From positions 27,683 through 91,682 of the forward strand of contig JAJVHY010000011.1 of assembly GCA_022072455.1 (NCBI GenBank): a stretch of 64,000 nt of DNA, in the 5' to 3' direction. A program made the translations under genes and the position numbers. The DNA comes from Verrucomicrobiia bacterium. Its GTDB lineage: Bacteria; Verrucomicrobiota; Verrucomicrobiia; Palsa-1439. The notes under the pieces were generated by a model, which had not been told where the DNA came from, made no database searches, and worked only from the letters and a program-made list of their open reading frames with translations. Positions 35,615-45,688 of this stretch are shown here, one piece after another. Within the stretch, counting starts at the first letter, position 1. Every line of letters starts with the position of its first letter.

Positions 35615-36337
35615 CTACGTCACCTGGCGCAAATCCACTCGCCCGTCATACAACGCCTTACCGACAATGACGCCCGTCAGATTCCGGTGTTTCTCGGCGA
35701 GCCGCTGCAATGTCTGGATGTGCCCGGCATTGCCGACACCACCGCTCGCGATGACAAAACAGCTTACCGCATCGCACAACCCGGTCGTGGCGGCGTAGTT
35801 CGGGCCCGTCAACATTCCGTCCGTCGAAACGTCAGTGAAAATTATGTGTTTCACTCCCAGCCGGTCGATCTGCCGGCCGAACTCAAGCGCCGTCAACCCG
35901 GTCTTCTCCGTCCAACCTTTCACCGCGACAAATCCGTCCCGCGCATCAATTCCAACCGCCACATGCACACCAAACGCCCTGGCCAGATCCGCGACAAACT
36001 CCGGCGACTCACACGCCTTCGTGCCGACCACGCACCGGGTGACACCCATCGCCAACGCCTCTTCCACCTGTCCGCGCGTCCGCATTCCGCCGCCGAGTTG
36101 CACCGGAATCTGAATCGCCTTCAAGATCGCCTGGACACACTCCCAATTCCGCGGCGTCCCCTCAAACGCGCCATCCAAATCCACCACGTGCAAAAAGCGC
36201 GCACCCTCGTCCTCCCACCGGCGCGCCATTGCGACCGGATCGTCGCTATACGTCGTCTGCGCCTCCGCCGCTCCTTGCCGGAGCCGCACCACCTTGCCGC
36301 CGCGCAAATCAATGGCCGGGTAAATCAAAAAACTCAT
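35615..36337 (-). CDS. hisA: Phosphoribosylformimino-5-aminoimidazole carboxamide ribotide isomerase
   Basis: Fourth step of histidine synthesis: Amadori isomerisation of ProFAR. A 240-aa TIM barrel. The N-terminal catalytic Asp is in IYPAIDLRGGKVVRL, the second in TDVSTDGMLTGPN, and phosphate-binding loops are QLGGGMRT and IASGGVGN. The start at 36337 overlaps the hisH stop (ATGA). The longer open frame upstream is only the hisH shadow. Confidence 0.96.
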   Translation of the reverse strand: MSFLIYPAIDLRGGKVVRLRQGAAEAQTTYSDDPVAMARRWEDEGARFLHVVDLDGAFEGTPRNWECVQAILKAIQIPVQLGGGMRTRGQVEEALAMGVTRCVVGTKACESPEFVADLARAFGVHVAVGIDARDGFVAVKGWTEKTGLTALEFGRQIDRLGVKHIIFTDVSTDGMLTGPNYAATTGLCDAVSCFVIASGGVGNAGHIQTLQRLAEKHRNLTGVIVGKALYDGRVDLRQVT

Positions 36338-36942
36338 GTCAGTCCCACAAAGTTCTCCAGCATCTTCAACCCAATCGCCTGCGATTTCTCGGGATGAAAC
36401 TGCGTTGCGAAGACATTCTCCCGCCAAATCACCGAACTAAATTCCACCCCATACTCAGTGGTCGCCGCAATGACCGACTCTTGCCGGGGAGCGCCGTAAT
36501 AACTGTGTACGAAGTAGACAAAACTCCCGTCCGCCACCCCGGCCAGCAACGGACAATTAGGTTGCCGGATCCGCAACCGGTTCCAGCCCATGTGCGGCAC
36601 CTTCAACCCATTCGCGGCAAACCGCGGCACCGTCCCCGGCAACACTCCCAACCCGGCCACTCCAGGACTCTCCGCCCCGGACTCGAACAGCATTTGCAAC
36701 CCCACACAAATCCCCAAAAATGGCCGCCCACTTGCGATAAACTCCCGGATGGCTTCGGCCAAACCGCCTGCCGTGAGATTCTTCACGCAATCCCCAAACG
36801 CCCCCACCCCCGGCAAAACGACCGCGGCAGCCGCGAGGACATCTTCCCGTCGATTCACGATGGCGACACGCGCGCCGGCCTTTGTCAGCGCCTTCTCGGC
36901 GCTGCGCAGGTTGCCGCTTCCATAATCAATCAGTGCAATCAT
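36334..36942 (-). CDS. hisH: Imidazole glycerol phosphate synthase, glutamine amidotransferase subunit
   Basis: Supplies ammonia from glutamine to HisF. A 202-aa class I amidotransferase. Cys nucleophile in GICVGLQMLFE, His and Glu of the triad in ATQFHPEKSQ near the C-terminus, and the N-terminus MIALIDYGSGNLRS is typical. Overlaps hisA (downstream) and the exported-protein gene (upstream) by four bases each. hisF is not in this window, at least not adjacent. Confidence 0.96.
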   Translation of the reverse strand: MIALIDYGSGNLRSAEKALTKAGARVAIVNRREDVLAAAAVVLPGVGAFGDCVKNLTAGGLAEAIREFIASGRPFLGICVGLQMLFESGAESPGVAGLGVLPGTVPRFAANGLKVPHMGWNRLRIRQPNCPLLAGVADGSFVYFVHSYYGAPRQESVIAATTEYGVEFSSVIWRENVFATQFHPEKSQAIGLKMLENFVGLT

Positions 36943-37358
36943 TCTTTCTTTGAACCTTCACCGGGCTTGGCGCTCGTGCGTCCGCCGGTCACCGCAAACA
37001 CCCAGCGCGTCCCATCCCGCTGCGACAAAACCAACCGACCGGTCATCTCCGCGTTGCTGACTTGGCAGGACCAATTCGCCACGCCGGCCGCCTCGCTGTG
37101 TTGAATCGTCTGCCACTTCAACACCTCGTCATCCTCCGTCACCAGATAGACCGAGGTTTTGAAGCCGCGTTTCGCGCTGGTCGTCGCCGTCATCTGGTCG
37201 GCCGCAAAAACCAATTCGTCCTCCCAACCCTTCGCCCCGATCTCGACCGATTCCGCGTCCGGAGTCAGCGTCACCTTCCATTTCGTTCCATCCAGCGGCG
37301 CCGCCCAGGCCGCGCTCCCGACAACCACACCGACGCATACCGCGTGCAACAGTTTCAT
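36939..37358 (-). CDS. Small exported protein upstream of hisH
   Basis: A 139-aa protein with a signal peptide (LLHAVCVGVVVGSAAWA, cleavage before APLDG). The mature part (LDGTKWKVTLTPD, EDELVFAADQMT, LVLSQRDGTRWVFAVTGG) looks like a small beta-barrel. The start at 37358 is the last of two close ATGs and fits the signal peptide. Its stop overlaps hisH by four bases, so it is cotranscribed with histidine genes without an evident reason. Confidence 0.75.
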   Translation of the reverse strand: MKLLHAVCVGVVVGSAAWAAPLDGTKWKVTLTPDAESVEIGAKGWEDELVFAADQMTATTSAKRGFKTSVYLVTEDDEVLKWQTIQHSEAAGVANWSCQVSNAEMTGRLVLSQRDGTRWVFAVTGGRTSAKPGEGSKKE

Positions 37359-37395
37359 GCGGCCATCATACACCCCCGCCTGCCATTGACAATCC

Positions 37396-38754
37396 CTACG
37401 CTAACGGCCGCCGCGTGATCAACCGCGTCAACGCCCGGCTCGGTGTCTTCACCAACAACTCGTGTAAAAACACATCCGTCGGCATCGCCTTCGGCTCCAG
37501 CAACCGTGCCCGAAAAAACAACGACACCCCCATGATCAGTACCGCCCCGGTGAAAACCAAACTGTACTGATTCCATTCCCAAGTTGCCCATCGGGCTGTC
37601 CAGTCGCCGACCGCATCCATGCCCATTCCCCACACGATGGGAAAAATTCCAGCCGTCACACTCGTCGTCACACTGAACAACGCGAAGAAATGACTCCGCC
37701 CCATTTCCGGTACCACCGCCATCGCCAACCGGGTGTTGGGCAACGTATACAACGCCACTGACAACGCCGCCGACATCTGCATCAAGACGACCAACCACAA
37801 CGTCGGCGCCACCACCCGCGCCGCCACAGCCGCCCACAACAGCCAGTGCGCCATCAAAACAATTCCCGATAATCCCAATAACGGCTTGCTTCCCACCCGG
37901 TCAGCCACCGCCCCAACTCCCCACAGGGCCACCACCGACCACGCACTGAAAAGCGACAACATCCCCAAAAACTGCCAGTCTTCGAACCGATAAACATCGC
38001 GCAACAACGGCACCCAACAGACACTGCTGCCGCTCAAAGCCACCAGCACAACCACGTTATACACCACCAACCGGAAAAACGGCGGATGCAACAACATCGC
38101 CTTCCACGGCACTTCCCCGCTGGATTTGCTCGTTGCCGGCACCGGCACGTCGGGAATCTTCCGCAAAAACAACAAACTGATCATCCCGGCCGCAAAGGCG
38201 ACCAGAAACATCCACCCAAATACCGCCGTCCCCGTCGCGCCGTGCGTCACGGCAGTCGTCACCAGCATCGTCCCTAACATCGCCAACGCCGTCGCCATCT
38301 GATCGCGAGACAAATACCGGCCGCGTAACGACTCCGGCACCAATTGCGTCATCCACGGCAAAAATCCGCATACCGAAAATCCCCGCGACGCGTTGTAAAT
38401 GAACAATAAGAACAACATCAGCGCGATCAGCGTCACCCGGTCCATCCGCGCCGGTAAAAATGCCACCCCGGCCATCCCCAGAATCATAAAGGTCCGCGCC
38501 GTCCATCCGCGCAAGACAAAGGCGCGGTACCCCACCTTCTCCACCAGCGGCGCCGCCGGGATTTGCAGCGTGTTCAACAACGCCGGCAACGCCATCACAA
38601 TCCCCAGCACCGCGGCCGTCACCCCCAGATGCTTGAAAAACAAAATCATCGGCAGCCCCAGCACAATCGTGAACGAAATGGTATTGAAGACTTGGAACAC
38701 ATACGCATTCCCGATCCCCACCGGCATCTTTTCCGTTGTTTCCGTGGCAGTCAT
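37396..38754 (-). CDS. MFS-type membrane transporter
   Basis: A 452-aa protein with about 12 hydrophobic spans. The loop YNASRGFSVCGFLPWMTQLVPESLRGRYLSRDQ between early helices is like the conserved MFS loop 2-3 region. It is not closely similar to the transporter at 18160. Substrate unknown. Divergent from the mutarotase gene, with about 90 bp between, so a sugar-related substrate is conceivable but not shown. Confidence 0.75.
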   Translation of the reverse strand: MTATETTEKMPVGIGNAYVFQVFNTISFTIVLGLPMILFFKHLGVTAAVLGIVMALPALLNTLQIPAAPLVEKVGYRAFVLRGWTARTFMILGMAGVAFLPARMDRVTLIALMLFLLFIYNASRGFSVCGFLPWMTQLVPESLRGRYLSRDQMATALAMLGTMLVTTAVTHGATGTAVFGWMFLVAFAAGMISLLFLRKIPDVPVPATSKSSGEVPWKAMLLHPPFFRLVVYNVVVLVALSGSSVCWVPLLRDVYRFEDWQFLGMLSLFSAWSVVALWGVGAVADRVGSKPLLGLSGIVLMAHWLLWAAVAARVVAPTLWLVVLMQMSAALSVALYTLPNTRLAMAVVPEMGRSHFFALFSVTTSVTAGIFPIVWGMGMDAVGDWTARWATWEWNQYSLVFTGAVLIMGVSLFFRARLLEPKAMPTDVFLHELLVKTPSRALTRLITRRPLA

Positions 38755-38841
38755 GAAGGGGGGATGTTTAGCAATTCAGTCCAAGAGGGCAAGCACTACT
38801 CGCCAGCTTGCGTTTGCCGAAACCGGCAGTATCATCGCCCC

Positions 38842-39627
38842 ATGCTTGCCCAACCCCTGCTCCTCACCAGCCCTGACTCCACCGCGACCGTCTATCAGCA
38901 CGGCGCGCACGTCGCCACGTTTCAACCACGTGGACAACGCCCGGTCTTGTTCATGAGTGCGAAGAGTTCTTACGAAGCCGGCAAGCCGATTCGCGGTGGC
39001 GTACCGGTTATCTTCCCGTGGTTCGGCCCGAATCCGGCCGAGGCCACTGCCCCAGCCCACGGACTCGTCCGACTCGTCGATTGGGAGTTGGAAAGCGTTG
39101 ACGAAAGCCGGCTCGTGTTCGGGACGACGGCGGCGGGTTGCCGGCTCACGTATCGTGTCAGCATCGGCATGACGTTAGCGCTGGAGTTGGAAGTTCGCAA
39201 CGTTGGCACTGCGCCGACGCAATTCGAGGAGGCATTGCATACTTATTTCGCCGTGAGCGATTGCCGGCAGTGCACGGTGACCGGCTTGGAACAGACACCA
39301 TATGAAAGCAAGGTCGGTGAAACGGACGGGAGTGAGCCAATCCGCTTCACCCGCGAGACGGACCGGCTTTACCTTAATACTCAATCGACCTGCGTCCTCC
39401 ATGATCCCGGTTGGCAGCGGCGCATCATGGTGGAGAAGTCCGGCTCAGATTGTACGGTGGTTTGGAATCCCTGGATCGCGAAGGCAAAGGCCATGCCAGA
39501 CTTCGGCGATGAAGAGTGGCCGGCGATGGTCTGCATCGAGACGGTCAATGCACGGGCGAATGCGGTGAATCTTGCACCTGGGAAATCGCACACGATGCGG
39601 CAGGTGGTCCGGGTTAACGTTTTGTGA
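38842..39627 (+). CDS. D-hexose-6-phosphate mutarotase (aldose-1-epimerase fold)
   Basis: A 261-aa YeaD-type enzyme that interconverts anomers of hexose-6-phosphates. PIRGGVPVIFPWFGP and AHGLVR are signature stretches. The active-site His is in EEALHTYFAVSDC, and Glu in MVCIETVNA. The start at 38842 gives the usual N-terminus; the frame upstream belongs to the antisense of the transporter gene. Its TGA overlaps the GTG of the next gene. Confidence 0.87.
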   Translation: MLAQPLLLTSPDSTATVYQHGAHVATFQPRGQRPVLFMSAKSSYEAGKPIRGGVPVIFPWFGPNPAEATAPAHGLVRLVDWELESVDESRLVFGTTAAGCRLTYRVSIGMTLALELEVRNVGTAPTQFEEALHTYFAVSDCRQCTVTGLEQTPYESKVGETDGSEPIRFTRETDRLYLNTQSTCVLHDPGWQRRIMVEKSGSDCTVVWNPWIAKAKAMPDFGDEEWPAMVCIETVNARANAVNLAPGKSHTMRQVVRVNVL

Positions 39628-42179
39628 CTAGGCTCGGCAAACTTCTGTTTCTGCTTCTCAGCGTCCTGAGCCGCGATGCAGTCGGGCAGGTTTACGATGC
39701 TGCAATTCAGTTCAATCCGACAAATAACTCCATCAATAACGTCTGGCGCTATGGGACGAGATCCGGAATCGCTGGCAATCTGATCACCGCTTACACCGCG
39801 CATGATGCCCAAAGTGGGATTCAGTTCTGGCGGAACGGCAGCTTCCCGAGCGTCTCGCATAATGGCACCAATCTCCCCGTCACGATTGCGGGCACCACGT
39901 GGCAGGTGGGGCAGTTAGCGTTGCTGCCGGGAATGTTCATGTCGTACAGCGTCGTGCGCTGGACGGCGCCGACCAGTGGTGTGTATCGCGTCGAGGCATC
40001 ATTTACCGGGATCGCGACGAGCCATTCAACGACGGATGTCCACGTGGTGCACAATCTGACCCGCCTTCTCGATGGCGGCGTGAATTCGACCGGCGCCGGG
40101 CCGTTTTTCACCAACACGTTGACGGTCGCGACCGGTGACCGCATTGACTTTGTAGTCGGGCCCGGCGCGGACTTTGACAACGCGAAGGATACGACGGCGT
40201 TGTCCGTGCGGATTACGCGGGGACCGGATGTGGCCAGTTGTCGCTGGCTTGGGTTCTTACCGGGCAACTTCACGACGAGCGTGGCGCAAGCGATCTCTGC
40301 CGATGGGGCCGTCATCGTGGGCGCCTGTCAACAAGGCGGGTTTCCACCTTGGGCGCAAGGCTACCGGTGGACGGAGGTCGAAGGGATGGTCGGATTGGGG
40401 AATTTGCCCGGCGAGAGCGAGTGTGACGCCTTGGGCGTCTCGGCCGATGGTGCCGTGGTGGCGGGTCCCGGTGGGTACGCTTACCGGTGGACAGCTAGCC
40501 AAGGAATGGTCGGACTGGGAACGCTGCCGGGTTACGTCCGAAGTTTCGGATGGGGGATCTCAGCCGATGGGTCAGTGGTTGTGGGCGCGGCGAACTCGTT
40601 GGAGAACGCACAAGCATTCCGTTGGACAGAAAGCGACGGCATGGTTGGCTTGGGTGACCTGTCGGGTAGCAATTCGGTCAGTGAGGCGCATGCGGCTTCG
40701 AGCGATGGGGCGGTCGTCGTGGGAATGAGTAATTCCAGCAACGGCGCCGAAGCATTCCACTGGACCGCCGCGGACGGGATGGTGGGGCTTGGTGATTTGG
40801 CTGGCGGTGTGTTTCGGAGCGCGGCGAATTCGGTCTCGGCGGACGGGGCCGTGGCAGTGGGCTATGGTGCGACGGCGACGGGGCAAGAGGCGTTTCGCTG
40901 GACGGCAGAAACCGGGATGATCAGCCTGGGAGATTTGCCGGGCGGTGCGGTGACCAGCGTGGCCTATTGTGTGACTGCCGATGGCGCTGTGGTGGTCGGC
41001 AGCGGTACGTCGAGCAATGGCACCGAGGCGTTTGTCTGGGACGCCACCGGCGGCATGCGCCATCTCGGTCGGCTGCTGCAAGAGGAGTTCGGCGTGAATG
41101 TCGCGACCGGCGCGTTGACTATCGCCTCCGGAGTTTCGTCGAACGGTTTGGTGATTGTCGGCCGGGGTTGGAATCCCCCCGGCCTGCTCCAAGCTTGGCG
41201 AGTGGAGCTACCGCGGTTCTGGGAAGGACTGACCGATGGCGCGTGGGTAACAAGGTCGAACTGGTTCGGCGGGCAACTACCCTCAGCCAGCGAGGCCGTT
41301 GTAATCCGCCCCGCCAACGGGTTGCTCGTGACCGGACCAACTGGGCCGGTCGCAATGCGTTCGCTGTTGTTGGATACGAAAGACACCGGGTTGTTGGAAG
41401 TGTGGCTTCAATTCGGCAGCGACTTGGTTGTCACGAATCACTTCGATACCGGCGTGATCGACATCCGGAAGGCACAATTGATATTGTCGAGCGGCACTGC
41501 CGTCCGGGCGGACGTGTTGCGAGTGACTCAGACTGGAGGTTGGCTCGTGTTCAACGGTGGAACATTGGCGACCGAACGTACAACCGTCACCAATGGGACG
41601 GCGTTTACCGTTGGGGACGGAATCAGCGCCGCGACTTTCATCTTACTCGGAGGCGTGCATTCATTTGCGGATGGGCTCCGGGTGCGTAATGCAGCCGTCG
41701 TGACCGGTTGCGGCACAATCACCGGCCCGGTCACCATCGAAGCCGGCGGTACTCTCCTGGCTGACTGTGGTGGGCGATTAACATTCACCGGCATCGTCAC
41801 GAACAACGGAACTCTCCGCGCCATCAACGGCAGCGTTCTGGCCAGCAGCGGCACTCTGGTCAACAACAGTGTTATCGACCTGATCAGCGGCGGAGTCACG
41901 AACTTCAGCGGAGCATTCGTCAATAACGGCACAATCCTAACAGCGGACAGCGTGATGGTTGGCGGGGCCGCCGTCGCCGGCCAGGATTTTCTCCTCCACC
42001 TCATGGCACTCGCCGGGCACACCTACACCCTGCAATTCACCGCCTCATTGTCAGCCACCAACTGGAATGATGTTGGGGCTTCGCAGGCCGGGAGCAACAG
42101 TATGCTCACGTTTTCCGATCCCGGTGGCGCGACCAATTCTCCGGCCCGGTTCTACCGCATCAAGGTTGTCGCACCGTAA
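39624..42179 (+). CDS. HAF-repeat surface protein
   Basis: An 851-aa exported protein starting at GTG (39624, overlapping the previous stop). Signal peptide LGKLLFLLLSVLSRDAVG. Residues about 30-195 form a jelly-roll-like domain. Residues about 200-500 hold some seven HAF repeats of roughly 45 aa (pattern AFRWT...GMVGLGDLPGG...A.A.SADGAVVVG). After that comes a beta-helix-like region with NNGT and NNSV turns. The C-terminal ~60 residues (HTYTLQFTASLSATNWNDVG ... ARFYRIKVV) match a domain common in Verrucomicrobia secreted proteins. Likely cell-surface or extracellular; function unknown. Confidence 0.82.
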   Translation: MTRLGKLLFLLLSVLSRDAVGQVYDAAIQFNPTNNSINNVWRYGTRSGIAGNLITAYTAHDAQSGIQFWRNGSFPSVSHNGTNLPVTIAGTTWQVGQLALLPGMFMSYSVVRWTAPTSGVYRVEASFTGIATSHSTTDVHVVHNLTRLLDGGVNSTGAGPFFTNTLTVATGDRIDFVVGPGADFDNAKDTTALSVRITRGPDVASCRWLGFLPGNFTTSVAQAISADGAVIVGACQQGGFPPWAQGYRWTEVEGMVGLGNLPGESECDALGVSADGAVVAGPGGYAYRWTASQGMVGLGTLPGYVRSFGWGISADGSVVVGAANSLENAQAFRWTESDGMVGLGDLSGSNSVSEAHAASSDGAVVVGMSNSSNGAEAFHWTAADGMVGLGDLAGGVFRSAANSVSADGAVAVGYGATATGQEAFRWTAETGMISLGDLPGGAVTSVAYCVTADGAVVVGSGTSSNGTEAFVWDATGGMRHLGRLLQEEFGVNVATGALTIASGVSSNGLVIVGRGWNPPGLLQAWRVELPRFWEGLTDGAWVTRSNWFGGQLPSASEAVVIRPANGLLVTGPTGPVAMRSLLLDTKDTGLLEVWLQFGSDLVVTNHFDTGVIDIRKAQLILSSGTAVRADVLRVTQTGGWLVFNGGTLATERTTVTNGTAFTVGDGISAATFILLGGVHSFADGLRVRNAAVVTGCGTITGPVTIEAGGTLLADCGGRLTFTGIVTNNGTLRAINGSVLASSGTLVNNSVIDLISGGVTNFSGAFVNNGTILTADSVMVGGAAVAGQDFLLHLMALAGHTYTLQFTASLSATNWNDVGASQAGSNSMLTFSDPGGATNSPARFYRIKVVAP

Positions 42180-42199
42180 CGCCTGAGCAAGCTGCTGAA

Positions 42200-43462
42200 C
42201 TACGCAGCGTCTTTCGCCTGCTTCTTGCGGATGAGCGGTTCGCGCGTGCCTTCGACGACGGCGCGGTTGATCGTGACTTCGGCGATGTCGTCCCGGCTGG
42301 GAATCTCGTACATCAGCTCCAGCATCAGCTTTTCCAGCAACGACCGGAGCGCGCGGGCGCCGGTCCCTTTCTTGAGCGCGGCTTGGGCAAGGGCTTGTTG
42401 CGCGTCCTTCGTAAAACTGAGGCCGACGCCCTCCATCGCGAGCAGTTTGCTGTACTGCTTGAGCATCGCGTTTTTGGTGTCCGTCAAAATCTCGACCAGC
42501 TCTGCTTCGCTGAGTTCACTCAAAACCGAGACCACCGGCAACCGCCCAATGAACTCCGGGATCATGCCGAATTGCAGCAAGTCTTCCGGCTCGCAATGTT
42601 CGAGGACCGACTCGGGCTTGGTCGCGCCTGATTGGCCGGCCGGTTGGAAACCGAGCGTGTGTTCGCCGATCCGCCGTGCCACGATCTTGTCGAGACCGAT
42701 GAACGCGCCGCCGCAGATGAAGAGGATGTGTTCGGTGTTGACCTGAATGTATTCCTGATGCGGGTGTTTCCGGCCACCTTGCGGCGGCACGTTGCACGTC
42801 GTGCCTTCGAGGATTTTCAGGAGCGCCTGCTGGACGCCTTCACCGGAAACATCGCGGGTGATGCTCGGCGAATCGGTTTTCCGGCCGATCTTGTCAATCT
42901 CGTCAATGTAAACGATGCCGAGTTCCGCGCGTTTCACATCGTAGTCCGCGGCTTGAAGTAACCGGAGTACGATGTTTTCGACGTCTTCGCCGACGTAGCC
43001 GGCCTCCGTCAACGTGGTCGCATCGGCAATGCAGAACGGGACGTTGAGTTCCCGGGCCAACGTTCGCGCCAGCAACGTCTTGCCGGAGCCGGTCGGGCCG
43101 ATCATCAGGATGTTGCTCTTTTCGATCTCGACGTCGCGGTGTTCCTCAATCTTCGGGTGCGCGATGTCCTGATGGATCCGCTTGTAATGGTTGTGAACCG
43201 CGACCGCGATGGATTTCTTGGCGCGTTCCTGGCCGATGACGTATTGGTCGAGCTGGCGCTTGATCTCGGCCGGCTTCGGAACGTTCAAGCGCGGCCCGGA
43301 TTTCTTGGCGGCCGGCGGCGCGAGTTCCTTGTCGAGAATGCTTTTGCAGACGGTGATGCAGTTGTCGCAGATGTAAACACCCGGCCCGGCAATCAACTTG
43401 CGCACTTCCCCGTGGGTCTTCCCACAGAAACTGCACATCGTCAGATTGCTCGCGCGTGCCAT
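42200..43462 (-). CDS. clpX: ClpX, ATPase subunit of Clp protease
   Basis: A 420-aa AAA+ unfoldase that feeds substrates to ClpP. N-terminal zinc domain with CSFCGK and CDNC, Walker A GPTGSGKT, Walker [11 protein letters not shown], then the sensor and arginine-finger region PEFIGRLPV. The ClpP-binding loop is expected near FIGRL-upstream residues but is not certain by eye. Starts one base into the clpP stop (TGATG). Third gene of tig-clpP-clpX. Confidence 0.97.
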   Translation of the reverse strand: MARASNLTMCSFCGKTHGEVRKLIAGPGVYICDNCITVCKSILDKELAPPAAKKSGPRLNVPKPAEIKRQLDQYVIGQERAKKSIAVAVHNHYKRIHQDIAHPKIEEHRDVEIEKSNILMIGPTGSGKTLLARTLARELNVPFCIADATTLTEAGYVGEDVENIVLRLLQAADYDVKRAELGIVYIDEIDKIGRKTDSPSITRDVSGEGVQQALLKILEGTTCNVPPQGGRKHPHQEYIQVNTEHILFICGGAFIGLDKIVARRIGEHTLGFQPAGQSGATKPESVLEHCEPEDLLQFGMIPEFIGRLPVVSVLSELSEAELVEILTDTKNAMLKQYSKLLAMEGVGLSFTKDAQQALAQAALKKGTGARALRSLLEKLMLELMYEIPSRDDIAEVTINRAVVEGTREPLIRKKQAKDAA

Positions 43463-44079
43463 CAGGTGGCCTTTTTCTCCGGGTCGCGCCGGGATTTCAC
43501 CACTTCGTCCACCAACCCGTAGTCGCGGGCTTCGGCTGACGACATGAAGAAGTCGCGGTCGGTGTCTTTGGCGATCACATCCACGGGCTTGCCGGTGTGG
43601 AGCGCGAGGATTTCATTGAGCCGGTCGCGGGTCCGGAGGATTTCCTTGGCTTGGATGCTGATGTCGCTGGCCTGGCCTTGGACGCCGCCCCACGGTTGGT
43701 GAATCATGATGCGCGCATTGGGCAAGCCGAACCGTTTCCCCTTCGTGCCGGCCGCGAGCAATACCGCGCCCATGCTCGCCGCCTGCCCGAGGCAATAGGT
43801 CGTCACGTCGCATTTCACGAATTGCATCGTGTCGTAAATCGCCATGCCGGCGGTGACAGAGCCGCCGGGCGAGTTGATGTAGATGTTGATGTCCTTGCTG
43901 GCGTCTTCCGATTGCAGATGCAGCAATTGCGCGATGATGACGTTGGCCACATTATCGTCAATCGGCGTACCGATGAAGATGATGCGGTCTTTCAACAGCC
44001 GCGAATAAATGTCGTAGCCGCGTTCACCGCGACCGGTTTGTTCAACGACGTACGGGATCAGAACTTGCGCGTTATCCAT
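43462..44079 (-). CDS. clpP: ClpP, proteolytic subunit
   Basis: A 205-aa serine peptidase forming a double-ring barrel. Catalytic Ser in [12 protein letters not shown], His in [10 protein letters not shown], Asp in [15 protein letters not shown]. The start at 44079 ([15 protein letters not shown]) is preferred; an ATG at 44133 lies inside the tig 3' end. Seven bases downstream of tig. Confidence 0.96.
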   Translation of the reverse strand: MDNAQVLIPYVVEQTGRGERGYDIYSRLLKDRIIFIGTPIDDNVANVIIAQLLHLQSEDASKDINIYINSPGGSVTAGMAIYDTMQFVKCDVTTYCLGQAASMGAVLLAAGTKGKRFGLPNARIMIHQPWGGVQGQASDISIQAKEILRTRDRLNEILALHTGKPVDVIAKDTDRDFFMSSAEARDYGLVDEVVKSRRDPEKKAT

Positions 44080-44086
44080 AAAATTC

Positions 44087-45394
44087 TCAGGCTTGAGCCA
44101 TGGTGACCTTAGCATTGGCGATGAGGAAATCAAGGGTCTTGCCGACGAGGATTTGCTCTTCGATTTCCCCCAGCCCGCCGCGTTCGTCCAACTGTGCTTT
44201 CAGTTTCTCCGGCGTGACCCGGTACCGGGCGGCCAGTGAAACGATGCGTTCTTCCATTTCGTTTTCCGCGACGGTGATCTTCTCGGCCTGGGCGATGGCA
44301 TCCAGAATGAACGAGGTGCGAATCCGCTCCCGCGCGTTCTGCGAGGCGAAGCCCATGATCTCATCTTTCTTCTGCTCCAAGGATTCCTTCGGCACCCCGC
44401 GCCGGCTGTTCTCCTGCACAAGATCGTACACGATGCTGCGCGTCTCTTGCTCCACCAGCGACTTCGGCAGCTCAAACTCAATTTTGCCCAGCAAGTGATC
44501 CACGATCTGTTTGCGAAGCTCGCCTTTGACGGCGTTGTCGCGTTCCGCTTCGAGCCCCTTGCGAATCTCGGCCTGCAACTTCTCCACCGTCTCGGCCCCA
44601 ATCTTCTTGGCAAATTCGTCCGTCAACTCCGGCAACTTCTTCTCCTTGATGGCCGTCACGTCCACGAAATATGTCGCCTTCTTGCCGGCCAACGGTTTCA
44701 CGGCAAAATCGGCGGCAAAATCAATCAGCACCTGCTTCTTCTCGCCCGGCTGCGTCCCGACCAATTGCTCGCCAAATCCCGGCAGGAACGAGTCCGCCGC
44801 AATCAGCAGCCAGAAATCCTTGTGTTCGCCAAGCGTCTTGGCATCGGGCGCGAGCTCCGTGACCGGTTTGCCGTCGCAAACCGCGGTATAATTGACAACC
44901 GCAAAATCGCCCGTCTGCACTCCGCGACCGGTCACGTCGGAGAAATCGGCTTGCTGCTCGCGCAAACTCTCAACCGTCTTGGCGATATCCTCGTCAGTCA
45001 CCGGCTGTTCCTTCTTGGTGACCGGGATGCCCTTGTACTCCGGCAGCGTAAATTCGGGGGCCGTGTCCACCGCGGCCGTGAAGACGAGCGGCTGGCCGGG
45101 CACATAGTTCACGGACTCGATCTGTGGCTGGCCGACAACGCGCAGCTTCTGCGCCTTCACCGCGTCCCGGTACCCATCGGGGATGACGCGTTGCCGGACT
45201 TCGTCGTCGAGTTGTTTGGCGTACCGTTTTTCGACCATCGGCTCCGGCGCTTTGCCGGGGCGGAAGCCGGGAATGGCGGCTTGTTTGCGAAATTCCTGCA
45301 ACAGTTCGGCGCGCACACCGGCCACCTTCACGGCATCGACTTCAATTCGCAATTTGTGACGGCAGGGCGCGACATTTTCAATTGTGACTGGCAT
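44087..45394 (-). CDS. tig: Trigger factor
   Basis: A 435-aa ribosome-bound chaperone with peptidyl-prolyl isomerase activity. The N-terminal ribosome-binding region has [24 protein letters not shown] (the GFRxGKxP motif). The central FKBP domain begins near residue 155, and the C-terminal helical arms end in [17 protein letters not shown]. First gene of the tig-clpP-clpX operon, a common arrangement joining folding and degradation. Confidence 0.95.
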   Translation of the reverse strand: MPVTIENVAPCRHKLRIEVDAVKVAGVRAELLQEFRKQAAIPGFRPGKAPEPMVEKRYAKQLDDEVRQRVIPDGYRDAVKAQKLRVVGQPQIESVNYVPGQPLVFTAAVDTAPEFTLPEYKGIPVTKKEQPVTDEDIAKTVESLREQQADFSDVTGRGVQTGDFAVVNYTAVCDGKPVTELAPDAKTLGEHKDFWLLIAADSFLPGFGEQLVGTQPGEKKQVLIDFAADFAVKPLAGKKATYFVDVTAIKEKKLPELTDEFAKKIGAETVEKLQAEIRKGLEAERDNAVKGELRKQIVDHLLGKIEFELPKSLVEQETRSIVYDLVQENSRRGVPKESLEQKKDEIMGFASQNARERIRTSFILDAIAQAEKITVAENEMEERIVSLAARYRVTPEKLKAQLDERGGLGEIEEQILVGKTLDFLIANAKVTMAQA

Positions 45395-45619
45395 AAAGCA
45401 ATGGTTCTCCGGGAGTTGAGCCGCTCACCGTAAGAGATGCCTCCCCCTCCGTCAAGCGCCGTCTCGGCGATTTTGGATTCACAAGAATGAGCGCTCGCGG
45501 GCGCTGGGTTTTGCAATTCTGAACGACCGGGCGGCTCGGCCGGGCGGATCCCGCACGCCGCACGGGGTGGCACCGGGCCTGCTTAACAAGTTCTCACCCT
45601 ATACCTCACCAACCCCGTC

Positions 45620-45688
45620 GTCAGCGTTTCTCCAACGCTGACAGACACGAAGAGAGGCCGAGACCCCAAAGCTCGGCCTCTCAGCTTT
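45620..45688 (-). terminator. Hairpins between tig and mgtE, probable mgtE terminator
   Basis: Two hairpins. One is GTCAGCGTT / AACGCTGAC around TCTCC (45620-45642). The other is GAGAGGCCGAG / CTCGGCCTCTC (45652-45682). The second is followed on the plus strand by AGCTTTTT. On the minus strand, after mgtE, no good T-run follows, so termination efficiency is uncertain. Confidence 0.6.
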